Positions 55,419-64,000 of a stretch of DNA of 64,000 bases are shown piece after piece. The notes under the pieces are model-generated. The model worked only from the letters and a program-made list of their open reading frames with translations, did no database searches and was not told the DNA's origin. This DNA is from Exiguobacterium antarcticum DSM 14480. Lineage in GTDB: Bacteria > Bacillota > Bacilli > Exiguobacteriales > Exiguobacteriaceae. Where the stretch lies: NCBI RefSeq assembly GCF_000685865.1, contig NZ_JMKS01000004.1, positions 1 through 64,000 of the forward strand. Direction: 5' to 3'. The number at the start of each line of letters is the position of its first letter. Positions within the stretch are counted from its first letter, which is position 1. Position numbers and translations under genes: made by a program.

Positions 55419-55757
55419 TTAACTTAATCTGCTTCCGTCCGGGATCGGATGCTCCGGACAGGCTAAGACAGGCATGAGTCGATCAAGAGTACCTAATTCC
55501 AGAATGCGACCGAAAGAACCGGCGACGATGCCAGGAACATTGAGCACAACAAGTGCTTGCTTGCCGATGAGCTCTTCGTACTCAAAACGAGTTTCTTTCC
55601 AATCTAAGAACAGGGATTGTTGAAAGGCTTCAAAATCAATCGATAAGTAAAGCAAAGCGGGTTCATCATCCGAAACACGCAGCGAGCGGATTGTACCGAC
55701 TCGAATGTCTAGTGCTTGAAACTGTTCCAATGTCAGCAAGGGTTTAATCGGGTGCAC
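55419..55757 (-). CDS. CsaA-like tRNA-binding-domain protein
   Basis: This 112-residue protein is a stand-alone EMAP/tRNA-binding domain. LDIRVGTIRSLRVSDD is the typical first strand pair, and LVVLNVPGIVAGSFGRILELG and IPDG end the fold. The closest known type is CsaA, a small dimeric protein proposed to act as an export chaperone and to bind tRNA. The middle region differs from CsaA (there is no KQSSAQI segment), so it may be a divergent subgroup. It is single, convergent with egtD. Confidence 0.78.
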   Translation of the reverse strand: MHPIKPLLTLEQFQALDIRVGTIRSLRVSDDEPALLYLSIDFEAFQQSLFLDWKETRFEYEELIGKQALVVLNVPGIVAGSFGRILELGTLDRLMPVLACPEHPIPDGSRLS

Positions 55758-55858
55758 ATCATAATCTCCTTCTAATTCTAATTTGAACAGAACGTTTGTT
55801 CTTGTTTTAAAACGGGTATAACTAACTACTTAGGTCTAACAGATGGGCAGTTGCTCAT

Positions 55859-56968
55859 TCAATGAGGAAGATAATCTTCGAGATTGATGTCGAGTTCTTC
55901 ACCTAATGCCAACTTCGCCAGTTCGCGCCCGAGATAGGGGCCGATTGTTAATCCAGAAGCACCAAGTCCGTTGGCGACAAGGACATTCGGATGGGACGGC
56001 AGTCTTCCGATAATCGGTAAGGACGTACTTGTATAGGGGCGGAGCCCGACGCGCATCTCGTTAATGTTCGATTCTTCCAAAGCTGGCGCAACCGGCAAGG
56101 CGCGTGTCAACAAGGCATACATTCCTTTTACGGTAGGTTGTAGATTGTAATCAAGCTGTTTTTCGTGTGTTGAACCTAACGCTAATTTTCCATCTTCAAT
56201 CGAAACAAGATATAAACCCCGTTGTCCCATGATAACAGGCCAATGTTGGGTGTGGTCGGCTGCGATATCGAGGTGGAGAATTTGTCCTTTTTCAGCACGT
56301 ATGTCAAGACATGTCTGTAACGGTTCCAGTAATTCGTTGACCCAGACGCCGGCCGTTAAGATGATGTGTTCGGCATAATGAACTTGTTCGTCTACGAGGA
56401 CACCTTTGACTTGACCGTCAATGACGACTAACGACGCATCGGCGTTTAACACCGTCGCCTGCTGTTTGATGGCACCACGTTCTAAGGCGGCACGTAACGC
56501 GCGGCCGTCGACGCGGGCTCCTCCAGAGACGAACAAGGCATCCTCAACATATTCGATCAACGGAAACATGTTGCGAACCCGATCAGCGGTCAAGCGCTCG
56601 ATCGTTTCAATCGCAGGAGCTTCCGGAAAACGATTTTCAGCAATGACTTGCATCTTTTCGATTTTTGACGTTTCGTGTAAAGCGATGGCACCAACTTTTT
56701 GGTAGCCGGTTGCAGTCTCGCCAAGTGCCTCAAGTTCTGGAATCAAGGTGTCATAGTAATGGGCGCCGTTATTTGCTAATCGATACCACGCCTTATTTCT
56801 ACGTTGTGTCATCCAGGGGCAGATGATTCCTGCTGCGACGTGTGTGGCACGACCGGCTTCTTTTCGATCAATCAGTAAGACGGATGCACCTTGCTTCGCT
56901 AAATGATATGCGGTTGATGTCCCGAGAATACCTGCACCAACGATAATATGGCTATACATGTTCTTCAT
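55859..56968 (-). CDS. FAD-dependent amine/amino-acid oxidase (DadA/ThiO-like)
   Basis: This 369-residue DAO-family protein has the FAD dinucleotide motif HIIVGAGILGTSTAYHLAKQ at the N terminus, the second glycine motif VANGLGASGLTIGPYLG at the C terminus and MRVGLRPYTSTSLPIIG before it. It has the glycine oxidase/D-amino-acid dehydrogenase layout, and the substrate is unknown. ThiO would make iminoglycine for thiamine synthesis, but no thiamine genes are near. The start is ATG 56968 or, three codons later, the ATG before YSHIIVG; the ribosome site is weak. Confidence 0.87.
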   Translation of the reverse strand: MKNMYSHIIVGAGILGTSTAYHLAKQGASVLLIDRKEAGRATHVAAGIICPWMTQRRNKAWYRLANNGAHYYDTLIPELEALGETATGYQKVGAIALHETSKIEKMQVIAENRFPEAPAIETIERLTADRVRNMFPLIEYVEDALFVSGGARVDGRALRAALERGAIKQQATVLNADASLVVIDGQVKGVLVDEQVHYAEHIILTAGVWVNELLEPLQTCLDIRAEKGQILHLDIAADHTQHWPVIMGQRGLYLVSIEDGKLALGSTHEKQLDYNLQPTVKGMYALLTRALPVAPALEESNINEMRVGLRPYTSTSLPIIGRLPSHPNVLVANGLGASGLTIGPYLGRELAKLALGEELDINLEDYLPH

Positions 56969-57239
56969 CTCATTTCTGTTCGTAATCTAGTTTTAGTGTA
57001 AAGAAAAAAACAACCGGCGACAAATTCAAGTATAGTGCCCCCTTGAAAACATTTTAAATATGGGGAATGGTGGGAAAATAAAACCTTTTGTCAAAATCTT
57101 TCGTATACTCAATATAAACCTATATTTCACACGAAATTTACGATTAGAACTTGCCTAATTAGGAAAGATACCCTTATAGGCATCATATCCCGACATCATC
57201 GACTCGAGCATGCAGTCATCATTGAAGGAGGGGAAGGCA

Positions 57240-57788
57240 ATGAACATTAGTCGCGCCATTGTACGCAAACGCTACACGGATCACACTTTGTTTTATTCTG
57301 CCATCCTAATTTGGAAGTTGCTCTTCTTCCTACCCTTACTCATGTATGTCAATAGTGGGTCGGACAACGTTTTTCGTCTTTATTTCGTGCCTTATTTGAC
57401 GGTCATCCTTTTATTCCGTGTCATGACATACTTTGCCACGTATAAAGCGTCTTTTATGGAAATGACCGAGATGGGTTTATCCGTTTTCCTGATCATCGCA
57501 GATTTCTATTTGATTGCGTTATTTGATATTCCATTACCGTTCGGACTAGTCATCATGCTGTTATCGATTTTACACTTTACAGCTGCGTTTAGTCGTTTTC
57601 GTTGGTTCCGTCGTCGCTTGTGGTTGAATCGCCATCTTGAAATCTTAAATTTTCTCACCGATCATGGTGAGACACCGATTAAAATTGCTGTTGTGTCGGA
57701 AGATGAAATGCTTGTGACGACAAAAAGTGGCAAAGAGTTTACGTATCGGCACGTCTACTGGAATGGTTTTTATTTCGAACGAGGATAA
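57240..57788 (+). CDS. Unrecognised 182-aa membrane protein
   Basis: This protein has four membrane helices (about residues 17-36, 48-66, 78-97 and 98-117), followed by a basic stretch (FRWFRRRLWLNRH) and a small soluble C-terminal domain of about 55 residues (IKIAVVSEDEMLVTTKSG). I do not recognise the family. ATG 57240 follows AAGGAGGGGAAGG. It has its own terminator at 57797-57829. The preceding 271 bp hold no other gene that I can support. Confidence 0.75.
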   Translation: MNISRAIVRKRYTDHTLFYSAILIWKLLFFLPLLMYVNSGSDNVFRLYFVPYLTVILLFRVMTYFATYKASFMEMTEMGLSVFLIIADFYLIALFDIPLPFGLVIMLLSILHFTAAFSRFRWFRRRLWLNRHLEILNFLTDHGETPIKIAVVSEDEMLVTTKSGKEFTYRHVYWNGFYFERG

Positions 57789-57796
57789 ATGTGAAA

Positions 57797-57829
57797 GGCT
57801 GTAGCGTCTCACGCTATAGTCTTTTTTTT
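57797..57829 (+). terminator. Terminator of the 182-aa membrane protein gene
   Basis: GGCTGTAGCG-TCTCA-CGCTATAGTC forms a 10-bp stem (two G-T pairs) followed by T8. Confidence 0.88.
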
Positions 57830-57893
57830 GATGGAAATTAAATTGATTGTTTGCGATACTGAATGAACATTAACGAAAAGAAGGTGAACGTCC

Positions 57894-58850
57894 ATGATTC
57901 GCTGTCTTCTTGTGACGACCGATCATCAAATACTAGTCGATGATCATTTGGATCGGCTTCATTCACCAGACATCAAGTGGTATTTCGTCGACTTTAATCA
58001 ACCGACGGAACAAGAAAAACAACAGTTGGTCTCCGCTTTTGATTTTCATCCCCTGGCGCTAGAAGATTGTTTCCAATATTTACAACGCCCGAAATTAGAA
58101 TATTATGAGGGATACAGTTTTTTTGTTTTACACGCATTAGATAACGAATCGTTAAAAGGAAAAGAGATTAATCTGTTTGCGAATGAAAACTACGTCGTTT
58201 CCTATCATGAGGAACCGTCCAGTGAGATTGATTTGGTGTTCAATGCCTTTCAACGGATTCATGGTGACCACGAACACTGGACGATCGAGATTGTCCATAA
58301 AGTCATGGATAAAATCGTGGATGGCTATTTTCCGATTGTCCATACGCTCGAAGATAAAATCTTTTCACTCGAAGGACGCTACGAACAACGTGGAAATGAT
58401 AAACGGATCATGGAAGACATCTTTGATATTCGATCCGATTTGTTAGAAGTCGCGCGGACCATCCTGCCGATGCGCGACTTGCTCTACCGCGTCGTTGAAT
58501 CAAGACGTCTTGCCATCCATGCCAATAAAAAAGCATTTTTCCAAGATATTTACGATCATCTGCTTAAGCTCAATGAGATGATTGAATACAATCGAGAGAT
58601 GACCTCCGAGTTTCGTGATAATTTTATTTCGCTCAACTCGTATCGGATGAACAATATCATGAAGACGTTGACGATCTTTACGACGATTTTCATGCCATTG
58701 ACGTTTATCGCAGGGGTTTATGGGATGAACTTTGAGCACATGCCGGAACTGACGACGAGATACGGCTATTTTTTTACATTAGGAGGAATGGCAATCATTT
58801 CGATCGGAATGGTGATCTATTTCAGAAAAAATCATTGGTTTGATGAGTGA
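57894..58850 (+). CDS. corA: CorA-type magnesium/divalent-cation channel
   Basis: This 318-residue protein has a long helical cytoplasmic N-terminal domain and two C-terminal membrane helices. The selectivity signature YGMNFEHMPEL lies between them near residue 280. Only about 12 residues follow the last helix, as usual for CorA. It assembles as a pentamer and lets Mg2+ (or Co2+/Ni2+) enter down the potential. ATG 57894 follows AAGAAGGTGAACGTCC. The next gene is a truncated LysR regulator starting 12 bp later. Confidence 0.93.
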   Translation: MIRCLLVTTDHQILVDDHLDRLHSPDIKWYFVDFNQPTEQEKQQLVSAFDFHPLALEDCFQYLQRPKLEYYEGYSFFVLHALDNESLKGKEINLFANENYVVSYHEEPSSEIDLVFNAFQRIHGDHEHWTIEIVHKVMDKIVDGYFPIVHTLEDKIFSLEGRYEQRGNDKRIMEDIFDIRSDLLEVARTILPMRDLLYRVVESRRLAIHANKKAFFQDIYDHLLKLNEMIEYNREMTSEFRDNFISLNSYRMNNIMKTLTIFTTIFMPLTFIAGVYGMNFEHMPELTTRYGYFFTLGGMAIISIGMVIYFRKNHWFDE

Positions 58851-58862
58851 GGGAGGAAACAG

Positions 58863-59398
58863 GTGGATATTCGACAATTACGATTTTTCACGACGATCGT
58901 CGATCATGCGTATAACTTAACACGCGCTTCGAAGCACTTGCAGATTTCGCAACCGGCTCTCAGTCAACTGGTCCGGGAATTTGAAGAACTAGAGCAAGTC
59001 GAACTGTTTCAGCGACATCACGGGCGACTAACGGGTCTGACGGATGCCGGTCAACAGTTTTATCAAAATTAGGCGAGAATACTCCCACTTCTAAACGAAG
59101 TGAAAGTGGGAGATGAATCGCCAGCCTACCTTTCGGGTATACTCCTTTTGAAGGAGGTGAAAAATTTTGTTGAAGCACAAGGCCTACAAATTCAGAATCT
59201 ACCCACCAAAGAGCAGGAAATCCTGATCGCGAAGACATTCGGATTCTGCCCTTTGATCCGCCGATGATATGGGATGTCTCGTTAAATCATGTGGCGGGTG
59301 TCGAACAACGGCCGCTCGTTCGTCATGTGCACGCATACGTCTTACATTATTTCAAATCATATTGGCCGCATCCGACAGATCGAGATACGGCTCGCTAA
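58863..59398 (+). pseudogene. LysR-family regulator gene disrupted by an IS200/IS605 remnant
   Basis: The first 67 codons encode a normal LysR helix-turn-helix (MDIRQLRFFTTIVDHAYNLT, then SQPALSQLVREFEELE) from GTG 58863 with a GGAGG site. The frame is broken two codons after the TTTTAT at 59058, where foreign sequence starts. From 59231 to the TAA at 59396-59398 the last 55 codons of a LysR protein continue (EDIRILPFDPPMIWDVSLNH...). About 170 residues of the effector domain are missing. The product would be a lone DNA-binding domain of 69 residues, possibly expressed but unlikely to respond to a ligand. Confidence 0.85.
59064..59242 (+). mobile_element. tnpB: IS200/IS605-type remnant: left end and first codons of tnpB
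   Basis: The segment follows TTTTAT, as expected of target sites in this family. It begins with a hairpin (CTCCCACTT at 59081-59090 pairing with AAGTGGGAG near 59107-59115) bracketed by an outer GGCGA/TCGCC pair. After AAGGAGG comes a TTG start at 59167 and codons LKHKAYKFRIYP, the conserved beginning of IS605 OrfB/TnpB. A one-base deletion then shifts the frame; restoring it gives TKEQEILIAKTFG. The element is cut off at about 59242, where LysR sequence resumes. The transposase and most of TnpB are gone. Confidence 0.8.
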
Positions 59399-59452
59399 AT
59401 AACCCGAACGCATGTCATCCTACTCGAGAGGCTGACTGGTTCGGGTTATTTG
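59397..59452. terminator. Bidirectional terminator between the lysR pseudogene and dynA
   Basis: AAATAACCCGAAC pairs with GTTCGGGTTATTT across a loop of about 29 nt. The A-rich and T-rich edges allow use by both convergent genes. Confidence 0.75.
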
Positions 59453-59474
59453 TATGAGGATGATCTCGTTTTTG

Positions 59475-62400
59475 TTAAGAACGGGTTGCTTGTAAGATGC
59501 GAGAGCGGGCCTGCTGGAATTGTTCTAGCGGACTCGTCGTCGTCAAGCTGTGCCGTTCCATGTCGACTTGTTTTTGTAACGTGTCACGTAAGGCCTCATA
59601 CATCCCATCAAGTAAATCGAGAACATGGTGATGGGCGAGTTCACGTAGGCGTTGTTCCTCGGACTCCAGGTACGCCGTCGCATTCGGTTTCGTCAGCTGA
59701 ACCAAGGCCTCTTTGAGTTGTTCCTTTTCATTCCGTTCAAAAAAGGCTTTGGCATTACGGAAGTACTGCTTGACAGACTGATACGGAGCCGCGTCTTGGA
59801 AGGGGCCCGCAAAAGGAATCGTTGGCATCGAGATCGGTTCGAAAGGCGATAATTGGAACGAAGGATTCAACTTCGTCGCATACGCTTCTTCTTCCTGGAA
59901 ACGCTGCTCGAGGGCGGATTTGATCCACCCGTCAATTCGGAAATGCGTCACCCGTAACTCTTGCTCAAAATCATATTTTAAGAAACCGAGTAATTCAAGT
60001 AAGGCTTCTTGTAGGGCATGCTGTTTCGTTGCATTCGCAAAGCGGACCGGGTGATAGGCTTCCTTGAAGAAATCAGGGAAACGGTAATAGATTCGCTGGT
60101 TGACATGATGTAACAGTTCATGGATTTCAGCAAACAAGGCGTGACGAAGCAAATCTGCGCGGCGATCTAAGAAATGGGTTTCGATCGTATCCGCCAGGAC
60201 ATCAAGTTCTTCAAGTCGTGTTTCTTTCCGGGCGATGTTGAATTCGGTTTGCTCAATCAATTGCTGCAACCGGTGAACGGTTTTTTCGGTCTCGTCGGAC
60301 AATGCTTGGACGGCAAGCCCTTTGAGATCCTGTTCTAAAAACTGATGGAATGCGGTTTCAAATGAAGGGAGTCCGGATTGATGCTCGTGCCCCGTCTGTT
60401 TTTCTGCCAATGCCTGTAGGCTCGAGACACCAAACAGGCGGGGAGCTCGAATACCAAACCGTTGTAATTCGGTCCCGACATAATGTAAGACGTCCTGTTT
60501 TTCGGACTCGTTTTGGGCCAAATCAATGGCGTTGACGATAAAGAACATCTTATCCAGTTCAAACGCATCCTTGACGCGTCCGAGCTGGATGAGAAATTCC
60601 CGATCGGCTCGTGCAAAGGCGTGATTAAAATACGTCACGAATAAAATTGCGTCGGCATCCTTGATGTATTCAAAGGCAACATCCGTATGACGAGCATTGA
60701 TCGAGTCAGCACCCGGTGTGTCGACTAATGTAATCCCGAGGCGCGTCAACGGACTATCAAAATACAGATCGATGACATCGACAAAACAACTGAGGTGTTC
60801 TTTTGCGACGTAATCGGTGAACGTCTTCTGATCAACGGTTTGTGTCGTACCGATGAACGGGTGGACCGACGGATAACCGGTTAAGAAGGCGCGTAAAATG
60901 GAGACGTCACGTAAACGCTGTGCCGGTTGCGTCTGAATCCAAGTGACGGCCTCGGCTAAGGATGTGATCGATGTGTCGAAGACGCGGAGCGCGTCGTTTA
61001 ATTCCTCGACTAAGTTCTGTTCGGACTTAAACGTGATGATCGCCGTTCCGTGTGGATGATGCGAACTGACGGGATTGATCCGGTTGATCGATGCTGTCGT
61101 CGGGTTAGGGGAGACCGGTAACACCGCTTGCCCGAGCAAGGCATTACAAAAGGACGATTTCCCAGCACTGAATGCGCCGAATAATGCAATCGTAAAGGTA
61201 CTCGAGGAGACACGTGTGAGTTTGTCTTTCAGATAGGCGACAGTCTCCTCAAACCCTGTCACACCCGATAGAATCGTTTGAATCTGTTCGATCTCTTCCA
61301 GTGAATAGGTCCGTTCTTGTTTCACGTTGTTCGACACCGGTGCTTCTGCTGTGACGGCCACTTCCTGTTCCCTATCGATTGGCTTGAACGGTACTAACGT
61401 TTGTTCCGCCTCGATTAATGCTTGTCGCCACGTCACCAGTTGGTGGTGGGCTGCATCTAATTGTGTACTTGTCGGAGCGTCGGCTTGTTCAAGATACGTT
61501 TTGAGCATGTGACGGCTTTCGCGTTCAACAGTCAGCAGTTCACATTTCTGACGTAACATGTCTTGTTTGTTCCGCAAATCCTGTAAGACGGTTCCGTCCA
61601 TTTGTTCGAGTTCCGTTCGAATGGCATCGCGCCACTGGTTGGTTTCTTTGACATACCACGCACTCGTATTGCTGACGACACGATTCGTAAACTGTAAGAC
61701 GGATTCACCCGTAATGGTGATACCTTCTTGCAAAGCGTCTTCGACGACCCGTAATGGAGGGTCGAGCGGATAATGGTCGATTGACATGGCGTGTTGATCA
61801 GATAGACAGCCGGCTTCAGACAAGGATTGTTTCATCAGTTTCCGCAGGTGTAAGGAGATTTCCGAGGTTGCGACGGACTGATAGGCCCGTAATAGTTCGT
61901 CAGCGAGCTGCTGTTGAGTCGCCTGCGTTTTCTTTGTGCTTCTAAAAAATCCGACCTTGAACGACGTTTGCCGTGATTCTAAAAAACGTGTCATTTTCTC
62001 ACGAAGCTCAAAAGGCATCAATGTAGCATTGCGCAACAGGCTTTCACGATGTTGCGAAAAGCGGCTGACCCATTGTTCCGGAGACATCAAACGGATTTGC
62101 TGTTCGACTTGTTGCATGTCAGAAAATAAGGCTTCCTGATTTCGTTGATCTGCCGGTGTCAGCTGTTCCTGTACGGCTTGTTCCGCTTCTTCAATGCGCA
62201 TCTCGAGATAAGCAACATGTTCAGCATGTAACGCCTCTAACGTCGTAGTGGCGGATTGTAACAGTTTTGGTTGAACGTCCCGGATACTCTGTTCGACCAG
62301 TTGCTTGACGGTCGCAAATTCGTTCTCCGGATGTGCTATGTCTCGCAGACTCGTGAAGAAAATTCCTTTTGGCTCGACACCATGTGCCACAAACGATTGA

Positions 62401-63059
62401 AAAACGGAACGTTTGAAGTCTTCGAAGGACAGTTCAGTTGATTGATGTTTATCAATTTGATTGACAATCAGATACAATTCGGGAACCGAAGCAAGTAACT
62501 CACGTGTGACCGTAAAGTTCAGCTCAGACTGGACATGATTATAATCCATGACATAAAAAATCAGGTCTGCTAAGTGCAAGGCAGATTCTGTCGAGATGCG
62601 GTGAGCATCATCCACAGAGTCGACGCCGGGTGTGTCCATTAAGACAAGTCCGTTTGGCAAGGTGGAGCCGGCATGCGTAATGTCAATCCGCTCGACGGTC
62701 CCGTCACGGCCTAGTGTCTCGAGGTGCGGTAAATCAGCAGGTGCCAGTTTAACAGAAGGGCGGTCATGGAAATGAACGATTGCCGCGTCTTGTTGATCCT
62801 GTTGTAGCGTCACGATGTTCGCACTTGTCGGAATCGGACTGGTCGGTAAAATCGATTCCCCCGTCAAGGCGTTGATCATACTCGATTTTCCAGCCGAAAA
62901 ATGACCGGCAAAGGCAATCGTAAATTCACGTTTTAGCAATTTTGTTGAAAATTTATCTAATTTATCGAGTCGGAGTTGATCCGATGCAGGTTGGATAAGT
63001 GTTGTGAGAAGCGCCGTCGCTTCGATATGATTGGTTAACCGTTCTTCAAATGAGCGCAT
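59475..63059 (-). CDS. dynA: Bacterial dynamin-like protein with two GTPase domains (DynA)
   Basis: This 1194-residue protein is two dynamin units fused in one chain. The first P-loop is GHFSAGKSS (residues 52-60) with DTPGVDS, and the second GAFSAGKSS (near residue 625) with DTPGADS. Each GTPase is followed by long helical stalk regions. Length and architecture match B. subtilis DynA/YpbR (about 1193), which tethers and fuses membranes and protects against phage and membrane-damaging agents. ATG 63059 has AAAGGGG 10 nt upstream; a TTG at 63083 is an alternative. It is the last gene before a terminator. Confidence 0.93.
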   Translation of the reverse strand: MRSFEERLTNHIEATALLTTLIQPASDQLRLDKLDKFSTKLLKREFTIAFAGHFSAGKSSMINALTGESILPTSPIPTSANIVTLQQDQQDAAIVHFHDRPSVKLAPADLPHLETLGRDGTVERIDITHAGSTLPNGLVLMDTPGVDSVDDAHRISTESALHLADLIFYVMDYNHVQSELNFTVTRELLASVPELYLIVNQIDKHQSTELSFEDFKRSVFQSFVAHGVEPKGIFFTSLRDIAHPENEFATVKQLVEQSIRDVQPKLLQSATTTLEALHAEHVAYLEMRIEEAEQAVQEQLTPADQRNQEALFSDMQQVEQQIRLMSPEQWVSRFSQHRESLLRNATLMPFELREKMTRFLESRQTSFKVGFFRSTKKTQATQQQLADELLRAYQSVATSEISLHLRKLMKQSLSEAGCLSDQHAMSIDHYPLDPPLRVVEDALQEGITITGESVLQFTNRVVSNTSAWYVKETNQWRDAIRTELEQMDGTVLQDLRNKQDMLRQKCELLTVERESRHMLKTYLEQADAPTSTQLDAAHHQLVTWRQALIEAEQTLVPFKPIDREQEVAVTAEAPVSNNVKQERTYSLEEIEQIQTILSGVTGFEETVAYLKDKLTRVSSSTFTIALFGAFSAGKSSFCNALLGQAVLPVSPNPTTASINRINPVSSHHPHGTAIITFKSEQNLVEELNDALRVFDTSITSLAEAVTWIQTQPAQRLRDVSILRAFLTGYPSVHPFIGTTQTVDQKTFTDYVAKEHLSCFVDVIDLYFDSPLTRLGITLVDTPGADSINARHTDVAFEYIKDADAILFVTYFNHAFARADREFLIQLGRVKDAFELDKMFFIVNAIDLAQNESEKQDVLHYVGTELQRFGIRAPRLFGVSSLQALAEKQTGHEHQSGLPSFETAFHQFLEQDLKGLAVQALSDETEKTVHRLQQLIEQTEFNIARKETRLEELDVLADTIETHFLDRRADLLRHALFAEIHELLHHVNQRIYYRFPDFFKEAYHPVRFANATKQHALQEALLELLGFLKYDFEQELRVTHFRIDGWIKSALEQRFQEEEAYATKLNPSFQLSPFEPISMPTIPFAGPFQDAAPYQSVKQYFRNAKAFFERNEKEQLKEALVQLTKPNATAYLESEEQRLRELAHHHVLDLLDGMYEALRDTLQKQVDMERHSLTTTSPLEQFQQARSRILQATRS

Positions 63060-63261
63060 GCCAATGAAACCCCTTTCTAACAATCCTGTTTCAGTGTAGC
63101 ACGCTTATTTTAGTCCCGTCATCTGTTCATCGGCAAGTTCCCATCATGGATTAGCCTGGAGACATCCAGACTGGCGAAATTTCAAAAATGGTTTATGATG
63201 AAAAAAGAGAAATGACATGAAAAAATCGTTGATGGAAACAATCTGTATTACATATTATTCG

Positions 63262-63304
63262 AAAAACGGCTTGATTTCTCAGCGACGAGAAATCAAACCG
63301 TTGG
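63262..63304 (-). terminator. Terminator of the partial gene at the right edge
   Basis: On the minus strand CGG.TTGATTTCTC pairs with GAGAAATCAA.CCG and then runs into TTTTTC. Confidence 0.8.
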
Positions 63305-63329
63305 AGTCAAATGGAGACGGGTGGTCAGG

Positions 63330-63998
63330 TCAGCCAGTTGTTTCCGGAACAATCATCTCGGACTCATCCGGACGCTCTTCCGTTGTCTGCATAAGGCGGA
63401 GCAAATGCAATTTAAACAGATACATGACAAGTAAATGGACATTGGCTTGGGTCGACTTGTAAATCATCCACGGCAACGCAGGAACATATTCATGGATGGC
63501 AATCAGACATTCCTGTGAACCCGGTATTTGTCGAAACTCGATCCGTCCTCTACTGTCCTCTTGCACTTGCGCAAACAGTCCGCCGGTGATCCGATACGTA
63601 GCTTGTTGCGCATCTTGGAACGGCTCTTTTGTTAATTCCAGTAACGGTGAATCAATAAAAGGCACGTGAATCTGAACGCGCGTCTCATCAGCTACATGTG
63701 AAGTCAGGAAAGGTTTGGCGAATGCAGACAACCAGGCGACATAATCATCGGCTGCCCAGTTCGCATCTCTACCTTCTGGAAGACGAACGCGTTGAACGGA
63801 CCTTACATCGAGTGACGCTGGTTTCTTCGCAGCATGACCCGACTCTTTTTTCTGCTGTTTTTCTTCTTGTTCTTCTTTGATCGCCATTCGGACCGATTCC
63901 TCGAAGGTGATTTTTCCGTCACTGATACCATCGACCATCTTATCCGGATCAGCGACCATCTCATGAATCATACTCTCGACAAGCGGATACACGGTTTC
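63330..63998 (-). CDS. Unrecognised protein, 5' end outside the window
   Basis: The frame is open to the right edge of the window, so the start is missing; at least 222 residues are visible. A charged helical segment with a lysine/glutamine-rich linker (residues about 35-55 of the visible part) precedes a domain of about 150 residues with alternating strands (RVQIHVPFIDSPLLEL, ATYRITGGLFAQVQ, RIEFRQIPGSQECLIAIHEY). It ends with a hydrophobic helix (VHLLVMYLFKLHLLRLM). I do not recognise a family. A terminator lies just downstream. Confidence 0.65.
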   Translation of the reverse strand, partial: ETVYPLVESMIHEMVADPDKMVDGISDGKITFEESVRMAIKEEQEEKQQKKESGHAAKKPASLDVRSVQRVRLPEGRDANWAADDYVAWLSAFAKPFLTSHVADETRVQIHVPFIDSPLLELTKEPFQDAQQATYRITGGLFAQVQEDSRGRIEFRQIPGSQECLIAIHEYVPALPWMIYKSTQANVHLLVMYLFKLHLLRLMQTTEERPDESEMIVPETTG

Positions 63999-64000
63999 CT

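Noticed and set aside
59475-63059. Fusion or assembly error suggested by two GTPase domains in one protein
   Set aside because: The double-dynamin arrangement and total length are normal for DynA/YpbR of Bacillales.

Overview
The window looks like a piece of chromosome from a low-to-moderate GC Bacillota close to Exiguobacterium (family-level inference from gene content: GltAB, OdhAB, seven-subunit Mrp antiporter, DynA-type double dynamin, CcpA-type cre sites, a PurR box, many Csp genes and no sporulation genes; no rRNA is present to confirm it). It is mostly housekeeping DNA with strong Shine-Dalgarno sites and clear intrinsic terminators, and it carries several scars left by mobile elements.

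Layout. 1-3.5 kb: end of an unidentified gene, proline symporter putP, PatB/MalY-type C-S lyase, a small Cse60-like protein. 3.6-6.3 kb: tRNA-Thr, two tandem paralogous HTH-TPR regulators, an azoreductase. 6.4-8.2 kb: membrane GGDEF-EAL protein with a dead GGDEF site. 8.3-16.1 kb: a polar amino-acid ABC transporter divergent from gltAB, with a perfect cre match between them. 16.1-22.9 kb: an IS200/IS605 scar, an orphan 265-aa protein, a DksA/TraR zinc-finger protein, aldehyde dehydrogenase plus DUF779 under a perfect cre match, then a thioredoxin-like/S66 peptidase/AbrB-like/hydrolase cluster. 22.9-24.7 kb: tRNA-Leu whose terminator is duplicated around a complete IS1182-family element. 24.9-31.6 kb: glutamine-type ABC transporter and odhAB. 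31.8-39.2 kb: glpQ, nsrR and the mrpABCDEFG operon (minus strand). 39.5-40.5 kb: a small membrane protein and a 632-bp deletion derivative of the IS1182 element, also in a terminator. 40.5-47.3 kb: yeeI (YebC family), a neopullulanase-type GH13 enzyme, and serC-serA-DUF1015.

47.6-50.6 kb: an NTF2-like protein and five csp genes in an exact 402-bp tandem array encoding identical 66-aa proteins, then a stand-alone sigma region-2 protein. 50.7-59 kb: acetyltransferase, Nudix hydrolase, PurR-controlled guaC, an egtB-egtD ergothioneine operon, a CsaA-like protein, a DadA/ThiO-type oxidase, a membrane protein and corA. 58.9-59.4 kb: a LysR gene broken by an IS200/IS605 remnant carrying the start of tnpB. 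59.5-64 kb: dynA and a partial unknown gene.

Several genes meet at the 2-oxoglutarate/glutamate node: OdhAB consumes 2-oxoglutarate, GltAB converts it to glutamate, and a glutamine-type transporter lies beside odhAB. Both gltA and odhA have cre-like sites, which suggests joint carbon-catabolite control. The most unusual features are the csp array, the two IS1182 elements that duplicated whole terminators, the IS605-broken LysR gene, the egtBD operon and the serine operon with a ParB-like DUF1015 gene.
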